Source: Betaproteobacteria bacterium (GTDB taxonomy: Bacteria > Bdellovibrionota_B > Oligoflexia > Silvanigrellales > Silvanigrellaceae). Taken from it: a DNA stretch of 64,000 nt. Location of the stretch: positions 62,001-126,000 of the forward strand of contig VGHE01000005.1 in assembly GCA_016868315.1 (NCBI GenBank). The letters are read 5' to 3'. This document shows positions 42,794 to 52,361 of the stretch, in pieces. The position numbers and the translations under genes were made by a program. The notes under the pieces are model-generated. The model saw only the letters and a program-made list of their open reading frames with translations, did not search any database and had not been told where the DNA came from. Position 1 is the stretch's first letter. The number at the start of each line of letters is the position of its first letter.

Positions 42794-43777
42794 ATGGAAC
42801 AACAGGTTCTGAGTCAAAGCGAAGTCGATGCACTCCTCAATGCGGTCTCCGATGGGCGGATTGACTCGCATGAGACAGAAGAAAAACGCGATGAATCGAA
42901 TTTCGTTCGATATGACCTGACCAACCAGGATCGTATCATTCGCGGCCGTATGCCGACACTCGACATCATCCACGACCGCTTCATCCGTCTTTTCCGTGTA
43001 TCGCTATCGGCTGCACTCAGAAAAGTTGCGAACATTGGTGTCAACAGCAGTGGCCCCATCAAGTTCGGCGAATTTATGAACAGCCTTCCTCTACCCTCAT
43101 GCCTGAACATTCTTAGGGTTGACCCACTCCGCGGATCTGCCGTGATGGTCATAGAAGCTAAGCTTCTTTATGGTCTGGTGGACAGCCTCTTTGGTGGAGG
43201 AGAAGTGCCTTACACCAAAATCGAAGGTAAGGATTTCACCCAAATTGAAATCAAAATCGCGCGCCGTATTGTCATGGCCGCGATCGATGACCTCGAAAAA
43301 GCGTGGGCTCCTGTTTTCCCGCTGCGGATTCACTATTCGCGTACTGAAATCAACCCTCAATTTGTGGCGGTGGTTCCGCCTTCAGATGTAGTTATTTCAA
43401 CCACATTCGATGTTGAACTTGAGAAAATGAGCGGCTCTATCAAGCTGGTCATCCCCTACTCAACACTCGAACCAATCAAATCCAAACTGAGTGTCGGCTT
43501 CCAAAATGAGCAACTTGAAGTTGACCATATCTGGATCAACCGCATTAAGAACCAGCTTCTTGGAACACAAGTCAACGTCTCCTGCACCCTCGGATCAGCC
43601 TGGATCAATCTCCGGGACATGATGGAGCTTACCGAAGGCGACATCATCATTCTCGATCACGAGGCAAACAAACCACTCAACATCATGGTTGAGGGGGTTC
43701 ACAAATTCAGGGGCGTTCCCGGGATTGTCCGGGGCAACAGAGCAATAAAAATCACAGAAAGCGTGGGAGACGTGTGA
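42794..43777 (+). CDS. fliM: Flagellar motor switch protein FliM
   Basis: 327 residues. N-terminal LSQSEVDALLNAVSDG is the CheY-P-binding segment and start signature; then YDLTNQDRIIRGRMPTLDIIHDRF and the CheC-like middle domain, and the C-terminal SpoA domain (GDIIILDHEANKPLNIMVEGVHKFRGVPG). FliM forms the C-ring wall and receives the chemotaxis signal. The stop overlaps fliN. Confidence 0.98.
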   Translation: MEQQVLSQSEVDALLNAVSDGRIDSHETEEKRDESNFVRYDLTNQDRIIRGRMPTLDIIHDRFIRLFRVSLSAALRKVANIGVNSSGPIKFGEFMNSLPLPSCLNILRVDPLRGSAVMVIEAKLLYGLVDSLFGGGEVPYTKIEGKDFTQIEIKIARRIVMAAIDDLEKAWAPVFPLRIHYSRTEINPQFVAVVPPSDVVISTTFDVELEKMSGSIKLVIPYSTLEPIKSKLSVGFQNEQLEVDHIWINRIKNQLLGTQVNVSCTLGSAWINLRDMMELTEGDIIILDHEANKPLNIMVEGVHKFRGVPGIVRGNRAIKITESVGDV

Positions 43778-44181
43778 TGGCAGACAACAACCAGGGTTTC
43801 AGTCCAGAAGATTTCGGCCTCGACAGCAAGTCAATCAGTGAAGCGCCAGCTCAGGAAACGAATCCCATGGCGAAGTTTCACGACGACAGTCCCATGAACA
43901 AGATCGATCTCTCGCGCATGAAAATGGTTCTCGACGTTCCTCTCAAGGTCACCGTTGAGCTCGGAAGAACCAAGCTGCTCGTGAACGATCTACTGCAACT
44001 TGGCCAGGGTTCGGTGATTGAACTCGACAAAATGGCCGGCGAACCCATGGAAATTTACGTCAACGACAAGCTCGTTGCGATGGGTGAAGTGGTTGTGGTG
44101 AACGAAAAATTCGGCGTGCGCCTGACCGACGTCATGAGCGGATTGGGCATCGAAGACGTTCCACCCGCAGAAGCTGTCTGA
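43777..44181 (+). CDS. fliN: Flagellar motor switch protein FliN
   Basis: 134 residues with an acidic N-terminus and a C-terminal SpoA domain (VLDVPLKVTVELGRTKLLVNDLLQLGQGSVIELDK, GEPMEIYVNDKLVAMGEVVVVNEKFGVRL). It makes the lower C-ring rim. ATG 43777 has GGGAGA about seven bases upstream and overlaps the last base of the fliM stop; a GTG three bases earlier is possible. Confidence 0.97.
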   Translation: MADNNQGFSPEDFGLDSKSISEAPAQETNPMAKFHDDSPMNKIDLSRMKMVLDVPLKVTVELGRTKLLVNDLLQLGQGSVIELDKMAGEPMEIYVNDKLVAMGEVVVVNEKFGVRLTDVMSGLGIEDVPPAEAV

Positions 44182-44206
44182 AATCTTGAACCAAAAGGAT
44201 TGAACT

Positions 44207-45523
44207 ATGAACTCCCTGCTTCATAAGATTAAGCTCAGAAAAACTGCGATGGCCTGCGTCGCTGCAGCAAGCGTCCTGCCCACATTGGCGCAAAGCGCGC
44301 CGATCGCGGGTGCCGGCTCGGATGCCGCTCGGGGCAACAGTCCTACGAATGAAGCAGCCACAGGAACACTTACAAACGCTGCAGCTGCCCAAACAATCAA
44401 TGGCAGTCAGGTTCCTCCGATTCCAGTTGCGGACACAGGCTCCGCAGTGACTGCGACAACAGCCGCTGCTGGTGCTGCAGTTCCTGCCACAACCACAGCT
44501 GCGACACTGGTGCAGGACGCACAGAAGAACACTGATCCGAAGGCTTCCACCAGCCCAGCTGTGACGGGAGCAGCTGCTCCAACACAGGTCGTCCCAAACA
44601 CGAACATCAATCCAGACAACAACACACAGTCTGCGCCCACGGCCACGACCGCGTCCGGGACAACAGAGGCGCCGCAAGGCGTGGCACCTGCACAGGCCAC
44701 CGACACAACTCTACTTGTTCCCAACGGCGCAGCACTGCAGACACAATTATTGCCGCTCAGTGGCACCGAAGGCTCACCTTGGAGTTCATATGCTGCCGGC
44801 GCATTTCTGATTTTGGGACTTGCAGCTGCAGGTGTCATGCTCGTGCGTTTGCGCCAGGGTAAGACCTTCGGGCTGAACCGGAGCGAGAAACAGATGCAGC
44901 TCATCAGCACTCTCGCACTTTCACCCAAAAGACAGATTCTTCTCATCCGTATTCGCGACAAGGAAGTTGCGGTTGCGGCCACCGAGCATGGAATGACCGT
45001 TCTCACTGAAATGCCTGCGCAAGCAAAAAGTCTGAACCAAGGCACAGATGATTCGGGAGGCGAGGAACCACGCCGCAGAAAGGTTCAGCAACGTATCGCC
45101 CAAGACGAACCTGTGAAGCTGGTGGCTGCCGAGTCGGGTTCACTGGGTGAAGAAACAGCTGTTGCACGTTCGGAAATGCTCATGGGAGCCCTGAAAAACC
45201 TCCGTGAAAAGAACCAGCGCGGTCGGAACACCACAACATCGACTGAAACACCCGTCACAAACCGGTCGATTACAACTGAAACCACGGCCGCCGAGAAAAA
45301 GGTTCTTGAAACCATAGCCGACAGCAGAGGCAAAGCGGAATCGACTCTGAAGCAGACCCGAGCAGCATTTCCCAAGTACCTGGCCAATGCATTTGAACAG
45401 GAAAGCAAAAGAAACATCGCTCAAGGCAATTCCAGCGCCAACAACAGCGGTGGAACAGATGATGCGAGCAGCGTCACAAACATGATCCGCGAACGTCTGA
45501 AGGATTTGCGTCCACTCGCATGA
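44207..45523 (+). CDS. fliO: FliO-like flagellar export-gate assembly protein with long Ala/Thr-rich N-terminus
   Basis: 438 residues, much longer than typical FliO (100-200). Signal-like N-terminus (to about AQSA), an Ala/Thr/Pro low-complexity periplasmic stretch to about 195, one membrane segment (SYAAGAFLILGLAAAGVMLV), then the FliO cytoplasmic beta segment (MQLISTLALSPKRQILLIRIRDKEVAVAATEHGMTVL). A disordered C-terminus of about 150 residues follows. Position between fliN and fliP and the core segment support FliO, which helps FliP ring assembly. Confidence 0.82.
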   Translation: MNSLLHKIKLRKTAMACVAAASVLPTLAQSAPIAGAGSDAARGNSPTNEAATGTLTNAAAAQTINGSQVPPIPVADTGSAVTATTAAAGAAVPATTTAATLVQDAQKNTDPKASTSPAVTGAAAPTQVVPNTNINPDNNTQSAPTATTASGTTEAPQGVAPAQATDTTLLVPNGAALQTQLLPLSGTEGSPWSSYAAGAFLILGLAAAGVMLVRLRQGKTFGLNRSEKQMQLISTLALSPKRQILLIRIRDKEVAVAATEHGMTVLTEMPAQAKSLNQGTDDSGGEEPRRRKVQQRIAQDEPVKLVAAESGSLGEETAVARSEMLMGALKNLREKNQRGRNTTTSTETPVTNRSITTETTAAEKKVLETIADSRGKAESTLKQTRAAFPKYLANAFEQESKRNIAQGNSSANNSGGTDDASSVTNMIRERLKDLRPLA

Positions 45524-45582
45524 GTGTTATCGCTTAGGCGAGCAGACTGCTTCTAAAACGTTCTCCAACGGGGCAAGTGACA

Positions 45583-46461
45583 ATGATCAGTGTGCTTAAA
45601 ATTAAAACCTTTTCATACAGAATTCTTGTCACGTTGCTTATAGCCTTCGGGTTGTCGCAGGCATTTCTCATGCCGTCACTCGCCTTGGCACAAGCCCAGA
45701 AGCAAGGGCAAACAGCGACTGTTCCCCAAATTGCCCCCGTCACGGCACCGGGTCTGAACCCATCAAAGACAAGCCTCAAACCAAGCACGATTCCTCTGTT
45801 CTCGCTGAGCATTGGTGACTCGGAAAACTCCGATGACCTCGTACCGGCGTTGCGCGTGGTGGGAATTCTCACAATTCTTACACTTGCACCGGCGATTCTC
45901 CTTTTGACAAGTGCGTTCACAAGAATTCTCATCGTTCTCTCGTTTGTAAGGCAGGCGCTGGGTTCGCCAACAATGCCACCAAACCAGGTTTTGATCGGAC
46001 TCTCGCTGTTCCTGACCTACTTTGTCATGGCGCCAACCACCAGCAAGATTTACGACACAGCCATTGTGCCCTACATGGCAAAAACCATCACGGCCGATGT
46101 CGCATTTGATAAAGCCCAGGCTCCCGTGCGCGACTTCATGATGGCTCAGGTGCGCAAAGAAGATATCAAGCTGTTCTTAAGCCTCTCGCAAGGTCCTCAG
46201 CCGCAGAAGCCTGAAGACATCTCCATGCGCGTTCTGATTCCATCATTCATTATCAGCGAACTCAAGAGCGCATTTCAAATTGGATTTCTCGTCTATTTGC
46301 CCTTCATCATCATCGACATGATTGTCAGTGGCGTGCTCATGGCTATGGGTATGATGATGCTTCCGCCAACGGTTGTCAGTTTGCCACTCAAGATCATTCT
46401 TTTCGTCGTGGTCGACGGCTGGAATCTTCTCGCAGGCTCACTCATTAGGAGCTTCTCATGA
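45583..46461 (+). CDS. fliP: Flagellar export-gate protein FliP
   Basis: 292 residues. Signal peptide (FliP is one of the few gate proteins with one), a Gln/Pro-rich stretch, then the FliP core: PAILLLTSAFTRILIVLSFVRQALGSPTMPPNQVLIGLSLFLTYF in two recognisable blocks (FTRxxIVL, PPNQ) and LIPSFIISELKSAFQIGFLVYLPF. Pentamers form the export channel with FliQ/FliR. ATG 45583 is chosen; GTG 45577 is also possible. Overlaps fliQ by four bases. Confidence 0.97.
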   Translation: MISVLKIKTFSYRILVTLLIAFGLSQAFLMPSLALAQAQKQGQTATVPQIAPVTAPGLNPSKTSLKPSTIPLFSLSIGDSENSDDLVPALRVVGILTILTLAPAILLLTSAFTRILIVLSFVRQALGSPTMPPNQVLIGLSLFLTYFVMAPTTSKIYDTAIVPYMAKTITADVAFDKAQAPVRDFMMAQVRKEDIKLFLSLSQGPQPQKPEDISMRVLIPSFIISELKSAFQIGFLVYLPFIIIDMIVSGVLMAMGMMMLPPTVVSLPLKIILFVVVDGWNLLAGSLIRSFS

Positions 46462-46733
46462 ACAGCCAGCAGGTGATCGATATCCTCATGGAGCTCGTCT
46501 ACGCGACTGCTGAATTGAGCCTACCATTGCTTGTCACAGCTCTAGTCGTTGGTTTGATCATCAGTATTTTTCAAGCCGCCACACAAATCAACGAAGCAAC
46601 ACTTTCGTTCCTGCCAAAAATCGCAGCCATGATTGCCGTTTTTGCGATCATGAGCCCATGGATGGTGCGCAGAATGACAACTTATACGCAGGACATTTTC
46701 AAAAAAATCCCGGAGATCACAAAGCAAAAATGA
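46458..46733 (+). CDS. fliQ: Flagellar export-gate protein FliQ
   Basis: 91 residues with two hydrophobic hairpin helices (LPLLVTALVVGLIISIFQA and AAMIAVFAIMSPW), the FliQ pattern including QAATQINEATLSFLPK. It packs around FliP in the export gate. Start overlaps fliP (ATGA), stop overlaps fliR (ATGA). Confidence 0.97.
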   Translation: MNSQQVIDILMELVYATAELSLPLLVTALVVGLIISIFQAATQINEATLSFLPKIAAMIAVFAIMSPWMVRRMTTYTQDIFKKIPEITKQK

Positions 46734-47542
46734 ACTTTGAATCGCTCTTCCAACTTGACCCACAAGTCTGGCCATTCGCAGTGATGATGTTCCTGCGGAT
46801 TGTGAGCGTGCTTTTCTTTATGCCTATATTTGGTGATACCACTGTACCAGCGCGCATTCGCCTGTTGCTTGCACTCACCATCAGTATCTGTGTTTGGCCC
46901 GTGGTTGAGGGCAATATCCGTGCCGTTCCTGGATTTATTCAGTGGAGCCCACTGACCCTTGGACTTGCAACCATCAGAGAAGTGTTCTTTGGATTTGCGG
47001 TTGGCTTTGCTGCGAAAACGCTAATTTTCGCTGCGTCGATTGCTTCGCATATTGTGGGCGTAAACATGGGTTTCCAAACCGCCACGCTATTTACGCCACA
47101 AACTCAAACCCAAGAATCCGCCTTTTCCTCTTTCAAAATCTGGCTAGTCACAATTCTGCTTCTGACCTTCAACGTTCATCACATCTTCATTAAAGGAATT
47201 GTTAATTCATTCGCAACAATTCCAATTGCAGCAAGCGCCAATCCCGAAGTTCTGATGGGCGTTATCATCCAATCCATCACCGCAAGCTTCGACATTGGTT
47301 TGCGCATCGCAGGCCCTCTTCTTCTGATTCAGACACTCACCACAATTGCACTTGGACTTCTTAACCGAGCACTGCCACAGCTCAACGCATTTATTATCAG
47401 TTTTCCAGTCAGTTTCCTGCTCAGCATGGTTGTTCTTTTCTTTTCAGCATCAGCTTTTGTCCGGTTAATTGGCACTCAGGGCAGCATGCTCGAGGTCGCT
47501 GCATTCAACCAGGTTCAAAGAGCCTTCGGCACAAAGAATTGA
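46730..47542 (+). CDS. fliR: Flagellar export-gate protein FliR
   Basis: 270 residues, six or so membrane segments. Conserved FliR features: FLRIVSVLFFMPIFGDTTVPARIRLLLALTI, and LVNRALPQLNAF-like LLNRALPQLNAFIISFPV. Caps the FliP5 ring and, with FlhB, controls export. The ATG at 46730 overlaps the fliQ stop; longer upstream readings are inside fliQ. Followed by flhB after eight bases. Confidence 0.96.
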   Translation: MNFESLFQLDPQVWPFAVMMFLRIVSVLFFMPIFGDTTVPARIRLLLALTISICVWPVVEGNIRAVPGFIQWSPLTLGLATIREVFFGFAVGFAAKTLIFAASIASHIVGVNMGFQTATLFTPQTQTQESAFSSFKIWLVTILLLTFNVHHIFIKGIVNSFATIPIAASANPEVLMGVIIQSITASFDIGLRIAGPLLLIQTLTTIALGLLNRALPQLNAFIISFPVSFLLSMVVLFFSASAFVRLIGTQGSMLEVAAFNQVQRAFGTKN

Positions 47543-47550
47543 GGTGACGA

Positions 47551-48654
47551 ATGGAAGAGCGCGGAGAGAATCAACAGGACAAAACCGAAGAGGCGAGCGA
47601 AGAACGTCGCAGACAGTACCGTGAGGAAGGTCAGCTCGCCAACCCGCGAGAAATGCTCGCTGCCATCACATTGATGATTGTTACCGTGGGTCTCACATTT
47701 CTCGGTTCAGAAATCTTCGTATCCTTAGAAGCGAGTTTCAACCGTGCTCTGGCTCTTGTCGCATTTCAATCGAAGAAGAATCTCGATTTCATGGACATGT
47801 TGAACCAGGTGGTCGCACCTGTGGCTCCCGTCATGATCGGCACCATTGCCTTGCTGGGAGTTGTGCCTTCCATGATTGGCCTTGTTTTTACCCAGTTCAA
47901 CTGGTCTTGGAAAAAAATAACTCCAACCCCCGACAAGCTCAACATTGTCTCGGGTCTGCAAAAGATGCTCTCTGTTGGTGGATTTGAAGAATTGGTCAAG
48001 GTGTTGATCAAGGGCATCGTTCTCTGCACGGTTCTTTATGTTTTCATGAAAAAGGAACTTGAAGAAAGCGAACTCTACTTCTTCTTCTCGAACGGCGTTA
48101 TGGCCGAGAGTCTTTTTGGCGCCATCCTCAAGCTCCTCACCTGGGTCACGGTCACAATGGTGATCTTGGGAGCTGCCGACTACGGCTGGAGCTGGTTTCG
48201 GCTAGAACGTCAGATGATGATGAGCAAGCAGGAAGTCAAAGAAGAGAACAAGTCACAAGAAGGTGACCCGCTCGTCAGAAGCCAACGCCGCCGCATAGCA
48301 CGCGAAATGATCATGCGAAAAAACATCAATGCTGTTCCCACTGCGACCTTCGTTGTAACAAACCCAACTCACTTCTCGATAGCGATTCGATATGTCCGCG
48401 GAATGCCCGCTCCGATTGTGGTTGCCAAGGGACAGGATTTTCTCGCCATGAAGATCCGCGAAATAGCAAAAAAGAATGACATCATGCTGGTCGAGAACAA
48501 GGCTCTCGCACGCACCTTGTACAAGACAGTTAAAGTCGGACAGGAAGTTCCACCCAGCCTTTATGCATCGGTGATTGAGGTCATGAAGGTTATCTATCAG
48601 GCGCGCGGAAAAGATTATTTCGAACGTTTCAACCTTCAGAGTGCAGTGGGCTGA
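47551..48654 (+). CDS. flhB: Flagellar export switch protein FlhB
   Basis: 367 residues. N-terminal DKTEEASEERRRQYREEGQ is the FlhB/SctU start pattern, followed by four membrane segments and a cytoplasmic domain with the autocleavage site NPTH (VTNPTHFSIAIRY). Cleavage lets export switch from rod-hook to filament substrates. Good ribosome site (GAGGTGACGA). Confidence 0.98.
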   Translation: MEERGENQQDKTEEASEERRRQYREEGQLANPREMLAAITLMIVTVGLTFLGSEIFVSLEASFNRALALVAFQSKKNLDFMDMLNQVVAPVAPVMIGTIALLGVVPSMIGLVFTQFNWSWKKITPTPDKLNIVSGLQKMLSVGGFEELVKVLIKGIVLCTVLYVFMKKELEESELYFFFSNGVMAESLFGAILKLLTWVTVTMVILGAADYGWSWFRLERQMMMSKQEVKEENKSQEGDPLVRSQRRRIAREMIMRKNINAVPTATFVVTNPTHFSIAIRYVRGMPAPIVVAKGQDFLAMKIREIAKKNDIMLVENKALARTLYKTVKVGQEVPPSLYASVIEVMKVIYQARGKDYFERFNLQSAVG

Positions 48655-48684
48655 GCCCTGGGCATGACGAGGAGGGAGTGATCT

Positions 48685-50805
48685 ATGGCAACAACTGGAA
48701 CACTGACTGACAGCGCAGCAAATCAGTCAACTGGTTCTTCTTTGGCGTGGCTCAAGAGTCCAGACATCCTGATGGCACTGGCTGTGGTGGCTATCTTGCC
48801 CATCATGCTTTTCCCTATTCCTGCGCTCCTTCTTGACCTTCTGCTTGCCATCTCATTGTCGACGTCTCTGGTTATCATGCTCGTTGCCGTTTACATCAAA
48901 AAACCACTCGAGTTCGGTGTTTTCCCAACTGTCCTTCTCGTTTCAACGCTTTTCCGTCTTGCTCTAAACGTGTCTACCACACGCTCCATTCTCACCCACG
49001 GTGGCGACACCACGGGGAACATGAGTAACCTCATCCAGGCCTTCGGAAACATCGTGATTGCCGACAATATAGGTGTCGGTTTGGTGATCTTTATCATCCT
49101 CACGGTCATCAACTTTGTGGTTATCACCAAGGGTTCGGGGCGTATCGCGGAAGTCGCTGCACGATTCACTCTCGACGCTATGCCCGGAAAGCAAATGGCG
49201 ATCGACGCCGAGTTGAATGCTGGTCACATTAATGCAGATGAAGCTCGACGCAGAAGAACAGCCGTGGAAAAGGAAGCAGACTTCTACGGTGCCATGGACG
49301 GTGCGTCCAAGTTCGTTCGTGGTGATGCCATCGCCGGCATCATCATTACACTGGTAAATATGATTGTTGGTCTGATTATTGGAATCATCCAGTTCAACTT
49401 GAGTGCCGCTGATGCTGCAAAAACCTTTACCCTTCTTGCAGTCGGTGACGGTCTTATTGCTGCGATCCCTGCATTGATGATCTCAACCGCTGCGGGTCTT
49501 ATTGTGACCCGTGCGACCTCCGAGGGTGACCTCGGTGGACAGGTCTTGAAGCAGTTCCGAGTGCATCCAAAAGCGCTCTATGTTGCCGCATGCATAATCA
49601 TACTCCTCGGACTCGTTCCCGGATTTCCAAAAATCGCATTTTTTGGTCTGGCTGCTGCTATGGTTTTTCTCGGGCGTATTGCTGAGCGCAGTGTCAGTGA
49701 TGAGAAGAAGCTTGAAGCTGAAGGAATTGAGAAAGACGCTCAAGGAAAAGAAAAGAAAGAGTCAGAGAGTATTGAATCACTCATGCGGTTGGATGTTCTT
49801 GCTGTTGAGGTTGGACACGCTCTGGTTCACCTCATCGACCCGCAGCAAGATGGCGAAGTGGTCGACCGCATCCAGAGCATCAGAAAGCAGTTTGCGCAGG
49901 AGCTCGGAATCGTTGTTCCGCAGATTCAGCTGCGCGACAACCTGCAACATGATCCAGGCCAATATTCCATCTCGCTGAAGGGCAGCAAAATTGCGACTGG
50001 GCAGCTGATGGTTGACTACTTCCTAGCCATGGATCCAGGCAATGTTGAGATGCCCATTGGAGGCGAACCAACAACTGACCCTGTCTACGGGCTTCCCGCG
50101 CTGTGGATTCACAAACGCGAAAAAGATGATGCCGTATTCCGTGGGTACACTGTGGTCAACTGCGCCACCGTAATAGCAACGCACATCACCAAGGCTCTGC
50201 GTGAGCACGCTGCTGAACTTTTGACCCGGCAAGACGTTCAATTTCTGGTCGACAAACTCCGCGAGACAAACCCGAAAGTGGTTGAAGAAGTCATACATTC
50301 AGAGCGCCTGTCGCTCGGCGACGTGGTCAAGGTCATGCAAAACTTGCTGCGCGAGGACGTGTCGGTGCGGGACATTCTTTCACTCTTCGAGTGCCTGGCT
50401 GACCACTGTAAGATTGTAAAGAACCCTGAGGTTCTCTCTGAGCAATGTCGCAAAGCGCTTGGGCGTGGCGTCGCACAGAAGTACTGCAACGAAAAGGAAG
50501 AGCTCGTGGTCGTTACATTCGATCGGATGATTGAGGATGTTTTGGGTGGAGGTCTTGTGACCACCGACAACGGAAGCAGTTATCTCAATCTCGATGCACG
50601 CCAGGCTCAGGAAATTCTCCAGAAACTGATGAATGGAATTTCAGTCTTTGAAACCGAAGGAACACAGCCTGTGCTGTTAATTTCGGCGCGCCTAAGACTC
50701 GCATTCCAGCGCCTCATGGTGCGTTATCTGCCGCAGGTGGCTGTGCTTTCTTACGACGAAGTGCCATCGGGAATGCAAATCAGAAACATTAAAATGATTT
50801 CCTAA
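48685..50805 (+). CDS. flhA: Flagellar export-gate protein FlhA
   Basis: 706 residues, standard. Eight membrane segments in the first 330 residues with the FHIPEP block (FTLDAMPGKQMAIDAELNAG, DFYGAMDGASKFVRGDAIAG), then the cytoplasmic ring domain to the C-terminus. It forms the nonameric export ring and binds chaperone-substrate complexes. Preceded by GGAGGGAG. Twenty bases of spacing to flhF's leader follow. Confidence 0.98.
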   Translation: MATTGTLTDSAANQSTGSSLAWLKSPDILMALAVVAILPIMLFPIPALLLDLLLAISLSTSLVIMLVAVYIKKPLEFGVFPTVLLVSTLFRLALNVSTTRSILTHGGDTTGNMSNLIQAFGNIVIADNIGVGLVIFIILTVINFVVITKGSGRIAEVAARFTLDAMPGKQMAIDAELNAGHINADEARRRRTAVEKEADFYGAMDGASKFVRGDAIAGIIITLVNMIVGLIIGIIQFNLSAADAAKTFTLLAVGDGLIAAIPALMISTAAGLIVTRATSEGDLGGQVLKQFRVHPKALYVAACIIILLGLVPGFPKIAFFGLAAAMVFLGRIAERSVSDEKKLEAEGIEKDAQGKEKKESESIESLMRLDVLAVEVGHALVHLIDPQQDGEVVDRIQSIRKQFAQELGIVVPQIQLRDNLQHDPGQYSISLKGSKIATGQLMVDYFLAMDPGNVEMPIGGEPTTDPVYGLPALWIHKREKDDAVFRGYTVVNCATVIATHITKALREHAAELLTRQDVQFLVDKLRETNPKVVEEVIHSERLSLGDVVKVMQNLLREDVSVRDILSLFECLADHCKIVKNPEVLSEQCRKALGRGVAQKYCNEKEELVVVTFDRMIEDVLGGGLVTTDNGSSYLNLDARQAQEILQKLMNGISVFETEGTQPVLLISARLRLAFQRLMVRYLPQVAVLSYDEVPSGMQIRNIKMIS

Positions 50806-50842
50806 GAGTGTCAGATGACTCTCAGTGTTCAGGGGTGAGACA

Positions 50843-52342
50843 ATGGATGTCCAAAAGTTTGAAGCTTTTAGCATGCAGGACGCGATCAAACTTGTGAAGC
50901 GCGAGCTGGGCAGGGACGCGGTTATTCTATCTACGCGAGAGAAAACAACGACCCAAGAAGGCAGTGGCAAGCAGATTCGAGTAATTGAGGTCACTGCTGC
51001 ACCTGCAGCATCGAACTCAAAGGCGATCACTCAGTCTCGGAATCCCCAGGCGGCAGCTTATCAGAAAACAAGCGTGCTATCACCTGAGCAGGCAGCCAAG
51101 GCACAGAGGGCTCAGTTCCCCGTTGTCCAGAAAAAGAACGAGGTGAATGTCGTCAAGAACATGCCCACCCTCGGGCAGTTGAATCCTGCGACGCGCGATC
51201 TGGCCAAAACTCTCGCTGGCGCGCTCGAGCCGGGGCAGCAATCTATTCCAAAACGCACCACTCATTTGACCTCAACAGAACTCGTGCCCGCAGCGTCGAC
51301 AGCTATCGGCACTTCCGTCAGCGCGAAGCAAGAGCAACATCTCTCTGGCATCAACCGCAAGTTCGACGAACAGGCGAGCGACGAAGTCCGGATCCTGCGT
51401 GAAGAACTCGGACGAGTCCGAAGAGAGGTTGAGCAGATCCCTCAAGTTAACGTCACTGATCAAATGCAAGAAATTCGGGTGATGCTGCACGACCTGATGC
51501 GTCAGCGCCATTACCGCGATAACGAGAATATGGCTATACAAGACGAATGCCTCAACGATATTTGCATCCGCCTCCGTGCAGCAGGGGTTCTTGAGGCGAT
51601 CATCTCCGAACTCACGCACGTCGTGATGTCGGGTCCACGACCAACCCAGGGCGACGGCTCACCTCTCGTGGGAGAAAAGCTCAAAGAGCACTATCTCAAT
51701 CAAAGCATTCGCTTTCTGTTCCGACAGATGAGCGTGACTCCCCAGGCCAACTTCACCAATCAGAAGATTGTGGCGCTCGTGGGCTCCACGGGCGTGGGTA
51801 AAACCACTTCAATTGCCAAGCTCGCAGCACGCCTACAGCTGAACGATAAGAAGCGAGTTGCTATGGTCAGCATGGACGCCTTCCGTATCGCTGCAGCCGA
51901 CCAGCTCAGAGCCTACTCCAAGATTCTTGACTGCCCTTTCACAGAGGTTTCCGACCTCGAAGATCTCTCGGAATTCGTCGCCAAATTCTACGACTACGAC
52001 GTCATCTTCATCGATACCGCAGGACGCAGCAGCAAACACAACTCTCAAATGGATCAGCTCAAGCAGCTCACCACCATGCCATTTCCGGTTCACTTCCACA
52101 TGGTTCAATCGGCAAGCATGAAGCAGCGCGACCTGGATGAGAATCTCAAGGCCTTCAGAATGGTCAATCCGCAGAGCCTGATTTTCACCAAGCTCGATGA
52201 GTCTTGGAGCTTCGGTGAGATCCTCAACACGAACATCACCAGCAAGATTCCACTGTCATTCTTTACGACCGGGCAGAAGGTTCCTGAAGACCTCGAACCT
52301 GCCACCAAAGAACGGGTCGTCGAACGCATTTTCAGACTTTGA
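50843..52342 (+). CDS. flhF: Flagellar placement GTPase FlhF
   Basis: 499 residues. N-terminal FlhF B region (MQDAIKLVKRELGRDAVILSTR), a long variable middle, and a C-terminal SRP-type NG domain: VGSTGVGKTTSIAKLAA (G1), SMDAFRIAAADQLRAYSKIL (G2), FIDTAGRS (G3), TKLDE (G4). FlhF recruits the first basal-body pieces to a cell pole, so polar flagellation is likely. ATG 50843 with AGGGGTGAG upstream. Followed by flhG. Confidence 0.96.
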   Translation: MDVQKFEAFSMQDAIKLVKRELGRDAVILSTREKTTTQEGSGKQIRVIEVTAAPAASNSKAITQSRNPQAAAYQKTSVLSPEQAAKAQRAQFPVVQKKNEVNVVKNMPTLGQLNPATRDLAKTLAGALEPGQQSIPKRTTHLTSTELVPAASTAIGTSVSAKQEQHLSGINRKFDEQASDEVRILREELGRVRREVEQIPQVNVTDQMQEIRVMLHDLMRQRHYRDNENMAIQDECLNDICIRLRAAGVLEAIISELTHVVMSGPRPTQGDGSPLVGEKLKEHYLNQSIRFLFRQMSVTPQANFTNQKIVALVGSTGVGKTTSIAKLAARLQLNDKKRVAMVSMDAFRIAAADQLRAYSKILDCPFTEVSDLEDLSEFVAKFYDYDVIFIDTAGRSSKHNSQMDQLKQLTTMPFPVHFHMVQSASMKQRDLDENLKAFRMVNPQSLIFTKLDESWSFGEILNTNITSKIPLSFFTTGQKVPEDLEPATKERVVERIFRL

Positions 52343-52361
52343 TGATTGGGAGTGAGCAAAA